Source of the DNA: Alphaproteobacteria bacterium
GTDB lineage: Bacteria > Myxococcota_A > UBA796 > GCA-2862545
NCBI GenBank assembly: GCA_020632925.1
Contig: JACKER010000015.1
Coordinates: 62,001 to 126,000, forward strand
Reading direction: 5' to 3'
DNA: 64,000 nucleotides
The position numbers and the translations under genes are program-made. The notes under the pieces are model-generated. The model was not told the origin of the DNA. It worked only from the letters and a program-made list of their open reading frames with translations, and searched no databases. This document shows, piece by piece, positions 1-8,263 of this stretch (the first letter of the stretch is position 1; each line of letters begins with the position of its first letter).

Positions 1-1064
1 TCGCCGTCGAGGTCCCGGCACTGCCCGTCGTTGCCCGGACCCCCACCGGAGTCGGCGTACACCACGAGGCCCGTCGGGGGCGCGGCCAGGAAGCGCTGCT
101 CGATCGTCTCCTCGTCCAGCGTGAACCGGCCCCAGCCGAGCGTCCCCGACAGGCTGCCCGCGAAGTCGTACTCCCCGGGGTAGTCCTGGGCGATCACGAG
201 GCTGATCAGGCCGCCGAGCGAGCTGCCCATCACGCCGACCGCGTCGGGCGCGCCGTAGGTGGCCTCCACGTGCGGGCGGACCACGTCCTGCACGAAGGCC
301 GCGTACTCGTCACCCTCGCCGCCCATCGGCCCGCCGTACCCCACGTCGTCCGGGACGTGGGTGTAGTCCTCGAAACGATCGATCGTGTTGTCGATGCCCA
401 CCACGAGCACCGGATCGCGCGACCCCAGCGCGTCCTGCATCCGCCAGCCGCCCCAGAAGGCGTCCGGGTCGAACAGGTTCTGCCCGTCGTGCATGTAGAG
501 CGTGGGCCAGGGCCCCGCGCCGGCCGGCACCCACACCCGCAGCTCGCGCGGACCCACGCCCGTGCCCTCCGCCCGCGGCCAACGATCGAGGCGCGGGTGG
601 TCCGTCGGCGCCTCCACGAACGAGATCTCGCCGTACCCGTCGTACTCGTAGCTGCGGGCCAGGGGATCGGGGCCCCAGTCCGCGCCTGCCGTCAGCTTGT
701 ACCGCAGGCCGGCGGGATCGCTCCCCACCTGCGCCTGCAGGTAGCGGAAGCCGGGGCCGCGATCCATGGGCTCGGGCGCCCAGCCGTCGAAGTCGCCGGC
801 GACGGCCCAGTCACGACCATCCTCGGCGACCACGAACCACGCCGTGTCGCCGTCCAGCACGGGCCATCCGCCGCGCCAGGCCACGGTCTGGGCCGCCTCC
901 TCGAACGCGATCCTGCCCGCGATCATGCCCTTGACCACGTCGACGTCCGTCTCGGACCCGGTGGTCGTGGTGGTCGTCGTGGTGGTGGTCGTGGTCTGGG
1001 TCGACGGTAGGGTGGGCGTGCCGTCGTTCGCGGCGGTGCAGGCCAGGAGCAGGGCGGCGATCAT
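1..1064 (-). CDS. Putative esterase lipoprotein (enterochelin-esterase/EsteraseD type), 3' end outside window
   Basis: Reading leftward from an ATG at 1064, 354 residues are visible and the C-terminus runs off the window. The N-terminus is a short lipoprotein signal (MIAALLLAC, lipid Cys at residue 9), then a run of 12 Thr residues that probably forms a flexible, perhaps glycosylated spacer. Residues about 70-150 look like a CBM48/E-set beta domain (WAVAGDFDGW), and residues about 170-354 like the alpha/beta-hydrolase fold of the Fes/esterase D family. The nucleophile elbow is GSSLGG with Ser282; the catalytic Asp is expected near the end and the His may lie beyond the edge. Likely an outer-membrane-anchored or periplasmic ester hydrolase; the substrate cannot be told. 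Family call is confident, specificity is not. Confidence 0.8.
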   Translation of the reverse strand, partial: MIAALLLACTAANDGTPTLPSTQTTTTTTTTTTTTGSETDVDVVKGMIAGRIAFEEAAQTVAWRGGWPVLDGDTAWFVVAEDGRDWAVAGDFDGWAPEPMDRGPGFRYLQAQVGSDPAGLRYKLTAGADWGPDPLARSYEYDGYGEISFVEAPTDHPRLDRWPRAEGTGVGPRELRVWVPAGAGPWPTLYMHDGQNLFDPDAFWGGWRMQDALGSRDPVLVVGIDNTIDRFEDYTHVPDDVGYGGPMGGEGDEYAAFVQDVVRPHVEATYGAPDAVGVMGSSLGGLISLVIAQDYPGEYDFAGSLSGTLGWGRFTLDEETIEQRFLAAPPTGLVVYADSGGGPGNDGQCRDLDG

Positions 1065-1195
1065 CGTGCCTCCGGGGAGCGCTGCCGTAACTCGAACCAG
1101 GGTTACGGTCGACATCGCTTGCGACGTGTCCCGTGCCGGGCTAGTCGTCGGGGTCGCCCGAGTGGGTGACGGGCGCATGCGCCCAGAGGTGTCCC

Positions 1196-1384
1196 GTGGC
1201 CAAGAAGAAGAACATCGCGCGCAACGTGATCACGCTCGAGTGCACCGAGCAGCGCGAGTCGGGCGTTCCCGGCATGAGCCGGTACACGACCACGAAGAAC
1301 AAGAAGAACACCCCGAGCCGGCTCGAGCTCAAGAAGTACAACCCCTACCTGAAGCGGTACACCGTGCACCGCGAGATCAAGTAG
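1196..1384 (+). CDS. rpmG: 50S ribosomal protein L33
   Basis: 62-residue protein of the bacterial L33 family, a structural protein of the large subunit near the E site. The GTG at 1196 is chosen because it gives the usual AKKK N-terminus and follows an AGAGG ribosome binding site at 1185-1189; an in-frame ATG at 1166 would add ten residues atypical of L33. The body SRYTTTKNKKNTPSRLELKKYNPYLK is diagnostic when read in pieces. The second and later zinc Cys residues are absent (ECTEQ, KKYNPY), so this is a zinc-independent (C-minus) form. It sits just before rpsD rather than beside secE-nusG. Confidence 0.95.
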   Translation: MAKKKNIARNVITLECTEQRESGVPGMSRYTTTKNKKNTPSRLELKKYNPYLKRYTVHREIK

Positions 1385-1405
1385 GTCCCGGCTCTCTCAT
1401 CAACT

Positions 1406-1423
1406 GCCCCGGTTCGCCGGGGC
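1406..1423 (+). other. GC-rich stem-loop between rpmG and rpsD
   Basis: GCCCCGG and CCGGGGC pair perfectly around a TTCG tetraloop. No T-tract follows, so this is either a weak terminator or attenuator or an RNA-stabilising hairpin between the two ribosomal protein genes. Sequence-only observation. Confidence 0.4.
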
Positions 1424-1495
1424 GGGCGGCACCGGCCCACGGATTCTCCGTTCTAGCCCCCGGTCCGCCTCTTCAACGCACCTGGAGCGAAGCCT

Positions 1496-2113
1496 ATGGC
1501 TCGTTATCGTGGACCCCGGCTCAAGAAGTGCCGGACGGTGGGTACGGTGCTTCCCGGACTGACGACGGTGGGTACGCTCGACCGTCCGTTCCCGCCCGGT
1601 GAGCACGGCACCAAGCGCAAGTCGAAGCCCTCGGACTACAAGGTCCGGCTCATCGAGAAGCAGAAGGCCCGCTGGCATTACGGCGTGCTCGAGAAGCAGT
1701 TCCAGATCTACGTCCGCGAGGCCTCGCGGATGAAGGGTCCGTCGGGTCTGAACCTCGTTCACCTGCTCGAGTCCCGCCTGGACAACATCGTCTGGCGCAT
1801 GGGCTTCGCCCGCACGATCGTGCAGGCCCGCCAGCTCGTCGTGCACGGCCACATCGTGGTCAACGGCAAGCGCGTCGACCGGCCCAGCTTCTACGTGAAG
1901 GCCGGCACCGAGATCGCCATCCGCGAGAAGTCCCGCAGCAAGCCCTTCGTGGCCGGGATCCTCGAGCAGACGGCGATGATGCCGAAGCCCTCCTGGATCG
2001 AGTTCGATCCCGCGAAGGCGACCGGCAAGCTCCTGATGGCGCCCGAGCGTTCGGACCTCCCGTTCGAGCTCAACGAGAACGCCATCATCGAGTTCTACTC
2101 GCAGAAGCTGTAG
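1496..2113 (+). CDS. rpsD: 30S ribosomal protein S4
   Basis: 205-residue S4, a primary 16S rRNA binder of the small subunit. It starts MARYRGPRLKKCR and keeps the family hallmarks PGEHG, YGVLEKQF and the S4 RNA-binding domain (LESRLDNIVWRMGFA, about residues 94-155, with HGHIVVNG). Length is normal. The N-terminal zinc-finger cysteines of C-plus S4 are missing; only Cys12 is present, matching the C-minus L33 upstream. GGAGCG upstream serves as ribosome binding site. In many bacteria rpsD lies in the alpha operon; here it follows rpmG and precedes a thioredoxin-TPR gene. Confidence 0.97.
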   Translation: MARYRGPRLKKCRTVGTVLPGLTTVGTLDRPFPPGEHGTKRKSKPSDYKVRLIEKQKARWHYGVLEKQFQIYVREASRMKGPSGLNLVHLLESRLDNIVWRMGFARTIVQARQLVVHGHIVVNGKRVDRPSFYVKAGTEIAIREKSRSKPFVAGILEQTAMMPKPSWIEFDPAKATGKLLMAPERSDLPFELNENAIIEFYSQKL

Positions 2114-2206
2114 TCCCTCGGGCCCGCGTCCTTCGGCCTCCGAGGGGCGCCGCCAGACGGTTGACGACCGACTCCGGGTGCGCACCGTTGCGGCCTGGAG
2201 GCTCCC

Positions 2207-3040
2207 ATGGTCGTCGACGTCACCCCGGACAACTTCGAGCAGGAGGTCGTCCGCCGCTCGGCCGAGGTGCCGGTGGTGGTCGACTTCTGGGCGGAGTGGT
2301 GCGGACCCTGCCGGATGCTCGGTCCCGTGCTCGAACGGTTCGCCGCCGAGGACGAGGGCAAGTGGGTCCTGGCCAAGGTCGACACCGAGGCCGCGCCGGA
2401 GCTGGCCGAGTTCTTCCAGATCCAGGGCATCCCCGCGGTCAAGGCCTTCCGCAACGGCGAGGTCGTCGCCGAGTTCGTCGGCGCCCAGCCGCCGCCCGCG
2501 GTCCGCGAGTGGCTCGACGGCCTGTTGCCCAGCGCCGCCGACCTGGCCGCGAAGGAGGGGCAGGAGGCCCTCGCGGCCGGCGACCGAGGGACCGCCGTCG
2601 CCGCCTTCGAGCGGGCGATCGCGCTGCAGGGGGACCACGCGGAGGCGCTGCTCTCGCTCGCCGAGATCACGGACGACGCCGACCGGGCGCGTGAGCTCGT
2701 GCGGCGCCTGCACCCGCGCCTGACCCCCGAGCACGCCGCCCGCCGCAGCCGCCTGCTGCTGACGCTGGACGCGGGTGGGGTGGACGAGGCCCAGCTGGCG
2801 GCGACCCTCGCCGAACGTCCCGACGACCTCGACGCGCGCTGGGAGCTGGCGCACGCGCTCGCGACGCACGAGCGACACGACGAGGCCCTGGGCCACCTGC
2901 TCGAGATCGTCCGGCGCGACCGGAAGTACCGCGATGACGGCGCACGCAAGGCGATGCTCGGCATCTTCGACGTGATCGGAGCCCGCAGCGAGCTGGCGGA
3001 CACGTGGCGCTCGCGCCTCGCGGAAGAGCTCTACAAGTAG
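2207..3040 (+). CDS. Thioredoxin-domain/TPR co-chaperone (CnoX/YbbN-like)
   Basis: 277 residues with an N-terminal thioredoxin fold (1-105) bearing WCGPC at 31-35 and the cis-Pro of GIPAVKAF. A helical tail follows (110-277) with the tetratricopeptide-like pattern of the YbbN/CnoX family (GDRGTAVAAFERAIALQGDHAEALLSLAE in pieces). CnoX proteins are cytoplasmic holdases that protect proteins under oxidative stress and hand them to GroEL or DnaK. Unlike E. coli CnoX (SxxC active site) this one keeps CxxC and may also act as a reductase. No signal peptide. GGAGG lies close upstream of the ATG. Confidence 0.85.
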   Translation: MVVDVTPDNFEQEVVRRSAEVPVVVDFWAEWCGPCRMLGPVLERFAAEDEGKWVLAKVDTEAAPELAEFFQIQGIPAVKAFRNGEVVAEFVGAQPPPAVREWLDGLLPSAADLAAKEGQEALAAGDRGTAVAAFERAIALQGDHAEALLSLAEITDDADRARELVRRLHPRLTPEHAARRSRLLLTLDAGGVDEAQLAATLAERPDDLDARWELAHALATHERHDEALGHLLEIVRRDRKYRDDGARKAMLGIFDVIGARSELADTWRSRLAEELYK

Positions 3041-3044
3041 GCGG

Positions 3045-4256
3045 TCACCAGGTCTGCGGAGCGCACACCCGCACGGTGCCCGCGGGCCAGCCGAAGCGAT
3101 CCATGTCGGTCGCGACGGTTCCCGGCAACGCCGCGCACGCGTCGTTCTCGTCGTCGACCCGACCGACGCACTGGCCCGCGCCTCCGAGATCCGCACAGAA
3201 CGTCGTCGCGGCACCGTCGCGGTCGAGGCAGCTGTTCTCGCAGGGCAGGGTGCAGATGCCGTTCGTGCCGGTGGCCGTGGTCGGTTCGCACCAGGCCTCG
3301 TGCTCCACCATCCAGCAGCGGTCGTCGAGCACGTCGCACCGCTCGCCGAGGTACGGCAGGTCCTCGGGCGTGCCCGCCACGAGGTTCGGGAAGGTGGACA
3401 CGTCGTCGAGCGAGGTGAACACGTACCCCTCGTCGCGCAGGATCCCGATGAGCTCGGGGAGCATGTCCGCCGTGAAGCGGTGGATGTCGTGCAGTAGCAG
3501 GATGCCGCCGTCGAACCGATGGATCTGCTCCATCGTCAGCCCGAGGAAGTCGTCCTCGTACTCGGTGGGGACGCGCCAGTAGTCGTCGTTGGTGCAGACC
3601 CCACCGCCGGACGCGTAGCACCAGTCGGCGGTGTCGATGTGCCAGCCCGTGACGCGCCAGCCGCGATCGGTGGCGAGGTCGTGGGTCGCGCAGGTGGCGT
3701 CGCCGTAGGGGAAGCGGAAGAAGCGCGGCGTGATCCCGAAGGTGCGCAGCAGCGCGTCCGGGTCGTCCATCTCGTCCTCGACCGCAGAGAGCGAGAGGGT
3801 GGCGAGGTCCGCGTGGTCCCAGGAGTGGTTGGCGACCTCGAACAGCGGGTCGTCGACCATCTGCTCGACGAGCCCCCAGGCCGCGGGATCGGAGACCTGC
3901 TCGCCGAGGGTGAAGAAGGTCGCCGGGATCCCCTCGTCGTGCAGGAGCTGAAGGATGGTCGCGGTGTCGACGGGGTCGGGTCCGTCGTCGAACGTCAGCG
4001 CTACGCGGCCGTGGAGGGGAGCGGGATCGGCGGGGTCCATGCCCGAGCAGTCCCAGCGCCGAGCGCCCGGGTCGGGGGGCGTCGTGGTGGTGGACGTGGA
4101 CGTGGACGTGGTGGTGGACGTGGTCGTGGGATCGGAGCGGGGAGGGGGATGCTCCGGGTGGGAGGTGTCCGTGAGGTCCGCCGCGTGAGGGCGCCGCCCC
4201 GGAACGAGGTTCGACTCGGGCGTGCATGCCTGCAACGCCGACAACCAGAGCAACAT
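3045..4256 (-). CDS. Polysaccharide deacetylase (NodB) lipoprotein
   Basis: 403 residues from the ATG at 4256, chosen because it opens the lipoprotein signal MLLWLSALQAC (Cys11). A Thr/Ser-rich spacer follows (about 44-60), then a NodB domain (about 84-300) with all five motifs: LTFDDGPDP (Asp90/Asp91), NHSWDH (zinc His144/His148), FFRFPYGD, GWHIDTADW and LLLHDIHR. The family removes N- or O-acetyl groups from cell-wall or surface glycans. The C-terminus is Cys-rich (many C in about the last 90 residues), suggesting disulfides in an extracytoplasmic setting. It converges on the preceding gene with only 4 bp between stops, and its start overlaps no upstream gene once the methyltransferase start is set at 4313. 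Confidence 0.88.
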   Translation of the reverse strand: MLLWLSALQACTPESNLVPGRRPHAADLTDTSHPEHPPPRSDPTTTSTTTSTSTSTTTTPPDPGARRWDCSGMDPADPAPLHGRVALTFDDGPDPVDTATILQLLHDEGIPATFFTLGEQVSDPAAWGLVEQMVDDPLFEVANHSWDHADLATLSLSAVEDEMDDPDALLRTFGITPRFFRFPYGDATCATHDLATDRGWRVTGWHIDTADWCYASGGGVCTNDDYWRVPTEYEDDFLGLTMEQIHRFDGGILLLHDIHRFTADMLPELIGILRDEGYVFTSLDDVSTFPNLVAGTPEDLPYLGERCDVLDDRCWMVEHEAWCEPTTATGTNGICTLPCENSCLDRDGAATTFCADLGGAGQCVGRVDDENDACAALPGTVATDMDRFGWPAGTVRVCAPQTW

Positions 4257-4312
4257 GGAGACCCCCGCGCGCCCCCTTTCACCCGTTCGCTCCGATCGAG
4301 CTAATCGGGGCC

Positions 4313-4873
4313 ATGGCCTTCCTGGTGTTCGTGGCGCTGCTGGTGGCGACGGGCCTGCTCCGCGTGGGCGAGGTGGTCGTCTCCTGGCGCCGGCAGGCCG
4401 CGCGCTCCGAGGCCGTGGTCGCCGAGGGCCCGCTCTTCCCGGCCATGGCCCTGCTGCACGGCGCGCTGATCGCGCTGCCGCTGGTGGAGGTGGTGGCGCT
4501 CGGTCGGCCGTTCGTGCCCTGGCTGGCGGCCGTGTCGGTCGGGGTCCTGGTGCTGGCGACGGCGCTGCGGATCTGGACGCTGTCGACGTTGGGACGTGCC
4601 TGGAACGTGCGCGTCGTGCGGCCCGAGGAGCAGCAGGTCGTGACCACCGGGCCATACGCCTGGATCCGTCACCCGAACTACCTCTGCGTCGTGCTGGAGA
4701 TCGCGGCGCTCCCGCTTTTCCACACCGCCGTGCTCTCGGCGATGGCGCTGACGCTGTGGAACGCCGCCGTGCTCGTGGTCCGCATCCGGAACGAGGAGGC
4801 CGTCCTCTCGCGCATCCCGGCGTGGCGCGACGCGTTCGCGGGGCGGCCACGGCTGTTCCCCGGGCTGTTCTGA
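4313..4873 (+). CDS. Integral membrane isoprenylcysteine methyltransferase (ICMT)-like protein
   Basis: 186 residues from ATG 4313. An upstream in-frame ATG at 4226 would overlap the divergent lipoprotein and adds a Pro/Thr-rich stretch unlike a membrane protein start. About four hydrophobic segments, with the C-terminal hallmark TTGPYAWIRHPNYLCVVLE followed by RNEEAVL of the ICMT/PEMT-like superfamily, which binds S-adenosylmethionine next to the membrane. The bacterial substrate is unknown; prenyl-Cys itself is unlikely. It ends 7 bp from the convergent HtrA gene. Confidence 0.8.
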   Translation: MAFLVFVALLVATGLLRVGEVVVSWRRQAARSEAVVAEGPLFPAMALLHGALIALPLVEVVALGRPFVPWLAAVSVGVLVLATALRIWTLSTLGRAWNVRVVRPEEQQVVTTGPYAWIRHPNYLCVVLEIAALPLFHTAVLSAMALTLWNAAVLVVRIRNEEAVLSRIPAWRDAFAGRPRLFPGLF

Positions 4874-4880
4874 CGCTTCT

Positions 4881-6230
4881 TCAGTCGGGCCGCGGCACCA
4901 TGACGAACTGCACGTTCCCGTTGCGGAGCACCAGCAGGAACACGTTGCCGGCGCTCCGGGCGAACGCGCGCTCCACCTCCTCGGGGGAGCTCACCTCGCG
5001 CCGGTCGACCTCGAGGATCACGTCGCCGGGCCGCAGCCGCCCTTCCGCGGTGCCACCGCGCGCCACCCGCTCCACGAGCACGCCCTTGGACGCGCCGGTG
5101 CCTGCCGCGATCGCGGGGGTCAGGGGCGCCAGCGCGAGCCCGATGCCGGTCACCTCGGTCGGCGCTGGCTCCTCCTCGGGCTCCGGCGTACCGACCCGGG
5201 TCCCGTCGGGGCGCTCCGCCAACACCACGTCCAGGTGCCGAGCCTTCGTGCCGCGCTCGATGTCCAGGCGGACCCGCTCGCCGGGCGGGTGGGCCGCGAT
5301 CGTCCGCACGAGGTCGTTCTGGTCGTCGATCGGGTCGCCGTCCACGGCCACGATCACGTCGCCCGCCTGCAGCCCGGCCTTCTCCGCCGGGGTCCCGTCG
5401 ACCACGCCCGTCACGACGGCGCCCTTCTGCGCGCGGACCCCTAGGCCCTCGCGCAGGTCCTCGGACAGGGTCTGCGGGCTGACCCCGAGGTAGCCGCGCG
5501 CGACGTGTCCGCGCCGCAGATCGTCGAGCACCGCGGCGATGCGGCTCGCGGGGATCGCGAAGGCGACGGTGTTCGCGCCCTCGACGATGGCGGTCGACAT
5601 CCCGACGACGCGGCCGTCCAACGCGAAGAGCGGTCCGCCGGAGTTGCCCTCGTTGATGGCGGCGTCGGTCTGGAGGAACTCGCCCGAGAGGATGGAGCCG
5701 ACGGCTCGCCCCTTGCCCGACAGGATGCCCAGGGTCGCGGTGGTGCCGAGGCCCAGCCCGTCACCCATGGCCAGCACCCAGTCGCCGACCTCGAGCTGCT
5801 CGTCGCCCCCGAGCTGCAGCCAGGGCACGGGGGTCTCGGACTCGATGCGCAGCAGCGCCAGATCGAGCGCGCGGTCACCGCCCACGACCTTCGCGGGCAC
5901 CTCGCGCCCGTCGTCGAACACGACGGTCACCGCCGTCGCACCCTCCACGACGTGCCAGTTGGTGACGAGCTCGCCGTCCTCGGAGACGAAGAACCCGGAC
6001 CCCTCGCCGTTGCGCACCTGCGGGATCTGGTGCGGATCGAACGGCAGGGAGCGCAGGAGCTCCGGGGGTAGCGCGGGGAGCTCGACGCGCGACTCCACCT
6101 CGAGCGTGACCACGGCGGGTGCCACGGCCTTCACGAGGGGAGCGAGCGACCTCGAGGGCTCGTAGGTGGGGACCGCGACCGGCCCGGCCAGGGAGGAGGC
6201 GGTGGCCAACAGCAGCAGCGCTTCGCTCAT
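4881..6230 (-). CDS. HtrA/DegP-family periplasmic serine protease with two PDZ domains
   Basis: 449 residues. A hydrophobic N-terminus (about 1-19) suggests export. The trypsin-like protease domain (about 30-240) has an intact triad: His93 in TNWHVVEG, Asp123 in ALDLALL, Ser197 in NEGNSGGPL. PDZ1 (about 250-340, RGYLGVSPQ, AEKAGLQAGDVI) and PDZ2 (about 360-449, GVLVERVARGGTAEGRLRPGDVI) follow, so the length and layout are those of DegP/DegQ. Role: quality control of misfolded envelope proteins. A Glu/Pro linker separates the PDZ domains. A GCGGAGG-like ribosome binding site precedes the ATG. The n-region lacks basic residues, so the start might be slightly different. Confidence 0.93.
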   Translation of the reverse strand: MSEALLLLATASSLAGPVAVPTYEPSRSLAPLVKAVAPAVVTLEVESRVELPALPPELLRSLPFDPHQIPQVRNGEGSGFFVSEDGELVTNWHVVEGATAVTVVFDDGREVPAKVVGGDRALDLALLRIESETPVPWLQLGGDEQLEVGDWVLAMGDGLGLGTTATLGILSGKGRAVGSILSGEFLQTDAAINEGNSGGPLFALDGRVVGMSTAIVEGANTVAFAIPASRIAAVLDDLRRGHVARGYLGVSPQTLSEDLREGLGVRAQKGAVVTGVVDGTPAEKAGLQAGDVIVAVDGDPIDDQNDLVRTIAAHPPGERVRLDIERGTKARHLDVVLAERPDGTRVGTPEPEEEPAPTEVTGIGLALAPLTPAIAAGTGASKGVLVERVARGGTAEGRLRPGDVILEVDRREVSSPEEVERAFARSAGNVFLLVLRNGNVQFVMVPRPD

Positions 6231-6307
6231 CGACGTGGAACCTCCGCTCGGTCGGGTATCTGGGCCAGGCCCGAGCGGACGTCAAACCGCGTCACCGATC
6301 GTCGACC

Positions 6308-7228
6308 TCAGCCTGCGACGGTGATCTGCTCGCTGAGCCAGTCGATCCGCCCGCGGACGCCGTCCGCGTAGATCTGCTGGATGCGCTGGGTCATCGGGCC
6401 CGGGCGACCCTCGCCCACGGCGCGTCGGTCCAGGGACGCGATGGGGGTGACCTCGGCCGCGGTGCCGCACATGAACGCCTCCTCGGCGACATAGAACGCG
6501 TCGCGGCCGAAGAGCTGCTCCTTCAGGGGGATGCCCTCGTGGTCGAGGATGTCCATCACCGTCTTGCGCGTGATGCCGGGGAGGATGTTCGCGACCGGCG
6601 GCGTCTTCACGAGCCCGCCCTTGATGACGAACACGTTCTCGCCCGTGCCCTCGGCGACGAAGCCGAGGTGGTCGAGCATCAGCGCCTCCTCGAACCCGTC
6701 GTCGTTGGCCTCGTAGCGCGCCATGATGCTGTTCACGTAGTGCCCGACGATCTTCGCGCGAGACAGGGCCGCGTTCGGATGGTTGCGGCTGAACGAGCTG
6801 GTGCGCAGACGGACGCCGTTCTTCATGCCCTCGTCACCGAGGTACGCGCCCCACTTCCAGGCCGCGACCACCATGTGGACCGGGTTGTTCCGCGCTCCGA
6901 GGCCCATCGCGCCCATGCCCATGAAGGCGAGGGGACGGATGTAGGCCTCGGTGAAGCCGTTCCTGGTGAGGACGTCCAGGCACGCCCGCTTGATGTCCTC
7001 CCGGCTGCAGGAGGGGGTCATGCGGGCCATCTTCAACGAGTCGAAGAGGCGCTCGATGTGCTCGTCGAGCCGCCAGATGCCGGCGCGACCGTCGGGCTGC
7101 TCGTACGCTCGGATGCCCTCGAACGCGCCCAGGCCGTAGTGCAGCGTGTGCGCCAGCACGTGGACCCGCGCGTCCGCGAAGGGGACGAGCTCGCCGTCCA
7201 TCCAGATCCACTGCGACTCGATGCCCAT
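6308..7228 (-). CDS. ilvE: Branched-chain amino acid aminotransferase
   Basis: 306-residue fold-type IV PLP enzyme that makes Leu, Ile and Val from their 2-oxo acids with Glu as amino donor. The start at 7228 follows GGAGG and gives the normal length; the open frame continues upstream but without family similarity. Key features: HYGLGAFEGIR (30-40), PLP-binding Lys159 in SRAKIVGHYVNS, EALMLD, EGTGENVF, and the C-terminal CGTAAEVTPI. No neighbouring ilv genes, so it is a stand-alone copy. Confidence 0.95.
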   Translation of the reverse strand: MGIESQWIWMDGELVPFADARVHVLAHTLHYGLGAFEGIRAYEQPDGRAGIWRLDEHIERLFDSLKMARMTPSCSREDIKRACLDVLTRNGFTEAYIRPLAFMGMGAMGLGARNNPVHMVVAAWKWGAYLGDEGMKNGVRLRTSSFSRNHPNAALSRAKIVGHYVNSIMARYEANDDGFEEALMLDHLGFVAEGTGENVFVIKGGLVKTPPVANILPGITRKTVMDILDHEGIPLKEQLFGRDAFYVAEEAFMCGTAAEVTPIASLDRRAVGEGRPGPMTQRIQQIYADGVRGRIDWLSEQITVAG

Positions 7229-7267
7229 CCGATCCTCCGAGGGACCCCCCTGGCCCCGTCCGCGCGG

Positions 7268-7297
7268 TTTCCCGCAGCGAGGTGCCTCGTGTATAGT
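7268..7297 (+). promoter_or_regulatory. Candidate sigma70-type promoter for the MopE/lectin-like lipoprotein
   Basis: TATAGT at 7292-7297 matches the -10 consensus at five of six positions, with a weak TTTCCC -35 at 7268-7273 and an 18 bp spacer. Transcription would begin only about 12 bases before the GTG start, leaving room for the GGAGGG ribosome binding site at 7308-7313. Confidence 0.4.
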
Positions 7298-7316
7298 GCA
7301 GGCCTGTGGAGGGCAC

Positions 7317-8210
7317 GTGCGTTCGTGGTCCATCCTGATGGTGCTGGGTGCCGCGGGCTGTGGCTCGTACTGGGATCTGCCCAAGGGCGAAGAGCTGGCG
7401 TACGGGTGTGCGGGCGAGCTGAACTGGTACGTCGACACCGACGGCGACAACTTCGGCGATCCGCTGTCGCTGCCCGAGGTGAGCTGCGATCCGCTGTCCG
7501 GTCGCGCCCCCAACGCGCTCGACTGCGACGATCTGGACGCCGCGATCACCGGCCGCATCGGCACGATCTGCCCGGTCGAGCTCGGCGCCGGTGAGTACCA
7601 GACGGGGACCACGGCGACGGGCGACCCGATCTACGAGTACCTGGATGCGCCGTCCTCCTGCAACGGTGGCGTCGTCATCGAGGGCGTGGAGTACGTCGCC
7701 ACCTGCGGCGACGTCCGGATGGGCTTCACGCAGGCGGCCACCACCTGCCTGCACTGGGCCGCCTGGCCCGAGGACGGCAGCGACGGGCTCGCGCTGATCG
7801 ACAGCCCGTCGGGGACGCTCGAGACCTTCCTCGACGGTCTGCGCGCGCAGACGGACGACTTCGCCGCGTGGATCGACGTGCGCTGGGAGGCCTCGGGCGC
7901 GGACCCGTTGGTCGACGGGAGCTGGGTGCTGGGCTCGGGCGGCGCCGCGAACGCGTATCCGCTGTGCCAGGGCACGCTGGTGCCGGCAGACTTCTGGCCC
8001 GGGGTCAACTTCAACGACCCGGTCGCCCGCTCGAACGTGGAGGCCGTCCTCCCCGACCTGCGGCTGGCCATGGTCTGGGACGGTGACAACTGGTGCATGG
8101 GCATCCCCGCCACCGGTCGCCAGGCCTTCCCGCTCTGCCAGCGACCCGCCCCGTCCGGCCTGGACTACCAGGAGTCGGCGGTGGGAGCCGGGACCACCCC
8201 GGCGGGTTGA
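7317..8210 (+). CDS. Lipoprotein with MopE-type metal-binding motif and C-type-lectin-like domain
   Basis: 297 residues from GTG 7317, set by the GGAGGG site just upstream and by the lipobox LGAAGC (Cys15). Residues about 35-80 carry YVDTDGDNFGDP and DCDDLDAAI, the putative metal-binding motif of MopE-like proteins common in myxobacteria. The C-terminal half (about 135-285) has features of a C-type-lectin-like fold: AAWIDVRW, DGSWVLGS, WDGDNWCMG and a final PLCQRP Cys, with paired cysteines. Probably anchored to the outer membrane and exposed to the surface or periplasm. Function unknown; the domain reading is by eye. Confidence 0.7.
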   Translation: MRSWSILMVLGAAGCGSYWDLPKGEELAYGCAGELNWYVDTDGDNFGDPLSLPEVSCDPLSGRAPNALDCDDLDAAITGRIGTICPVELGAGEYQTGTTATGDPIYEYLDAPSSCNGGVVIEGVEYVATCGDVRMGFTQAATTCLHWAAWPEDGSDGLALIDSPSGTLETFLDGLRAQTDDFAAWIDVRWEASGADPLVDGSWVLGSGGAANAYPLCQGTLVPADFWPGVNFNDPVARSNVEAVLPDLRLAMVWDGDNWCMGIPATGRQAFPLCQRPAPSGLDYQESAVGAGTTPAG

Positions 8211-8263
8211 CGTGGCGCCCGAGGGGTGACGCGAGCCCGCCCGGACGCTATGGAGTCGGGCCC

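Noticed and set aside
2115..2146. CCCTCGG/CCGAGGG inverted repeat after rpsD
   Set aside because: Long loop and no T-run; too weak to call a terminator.
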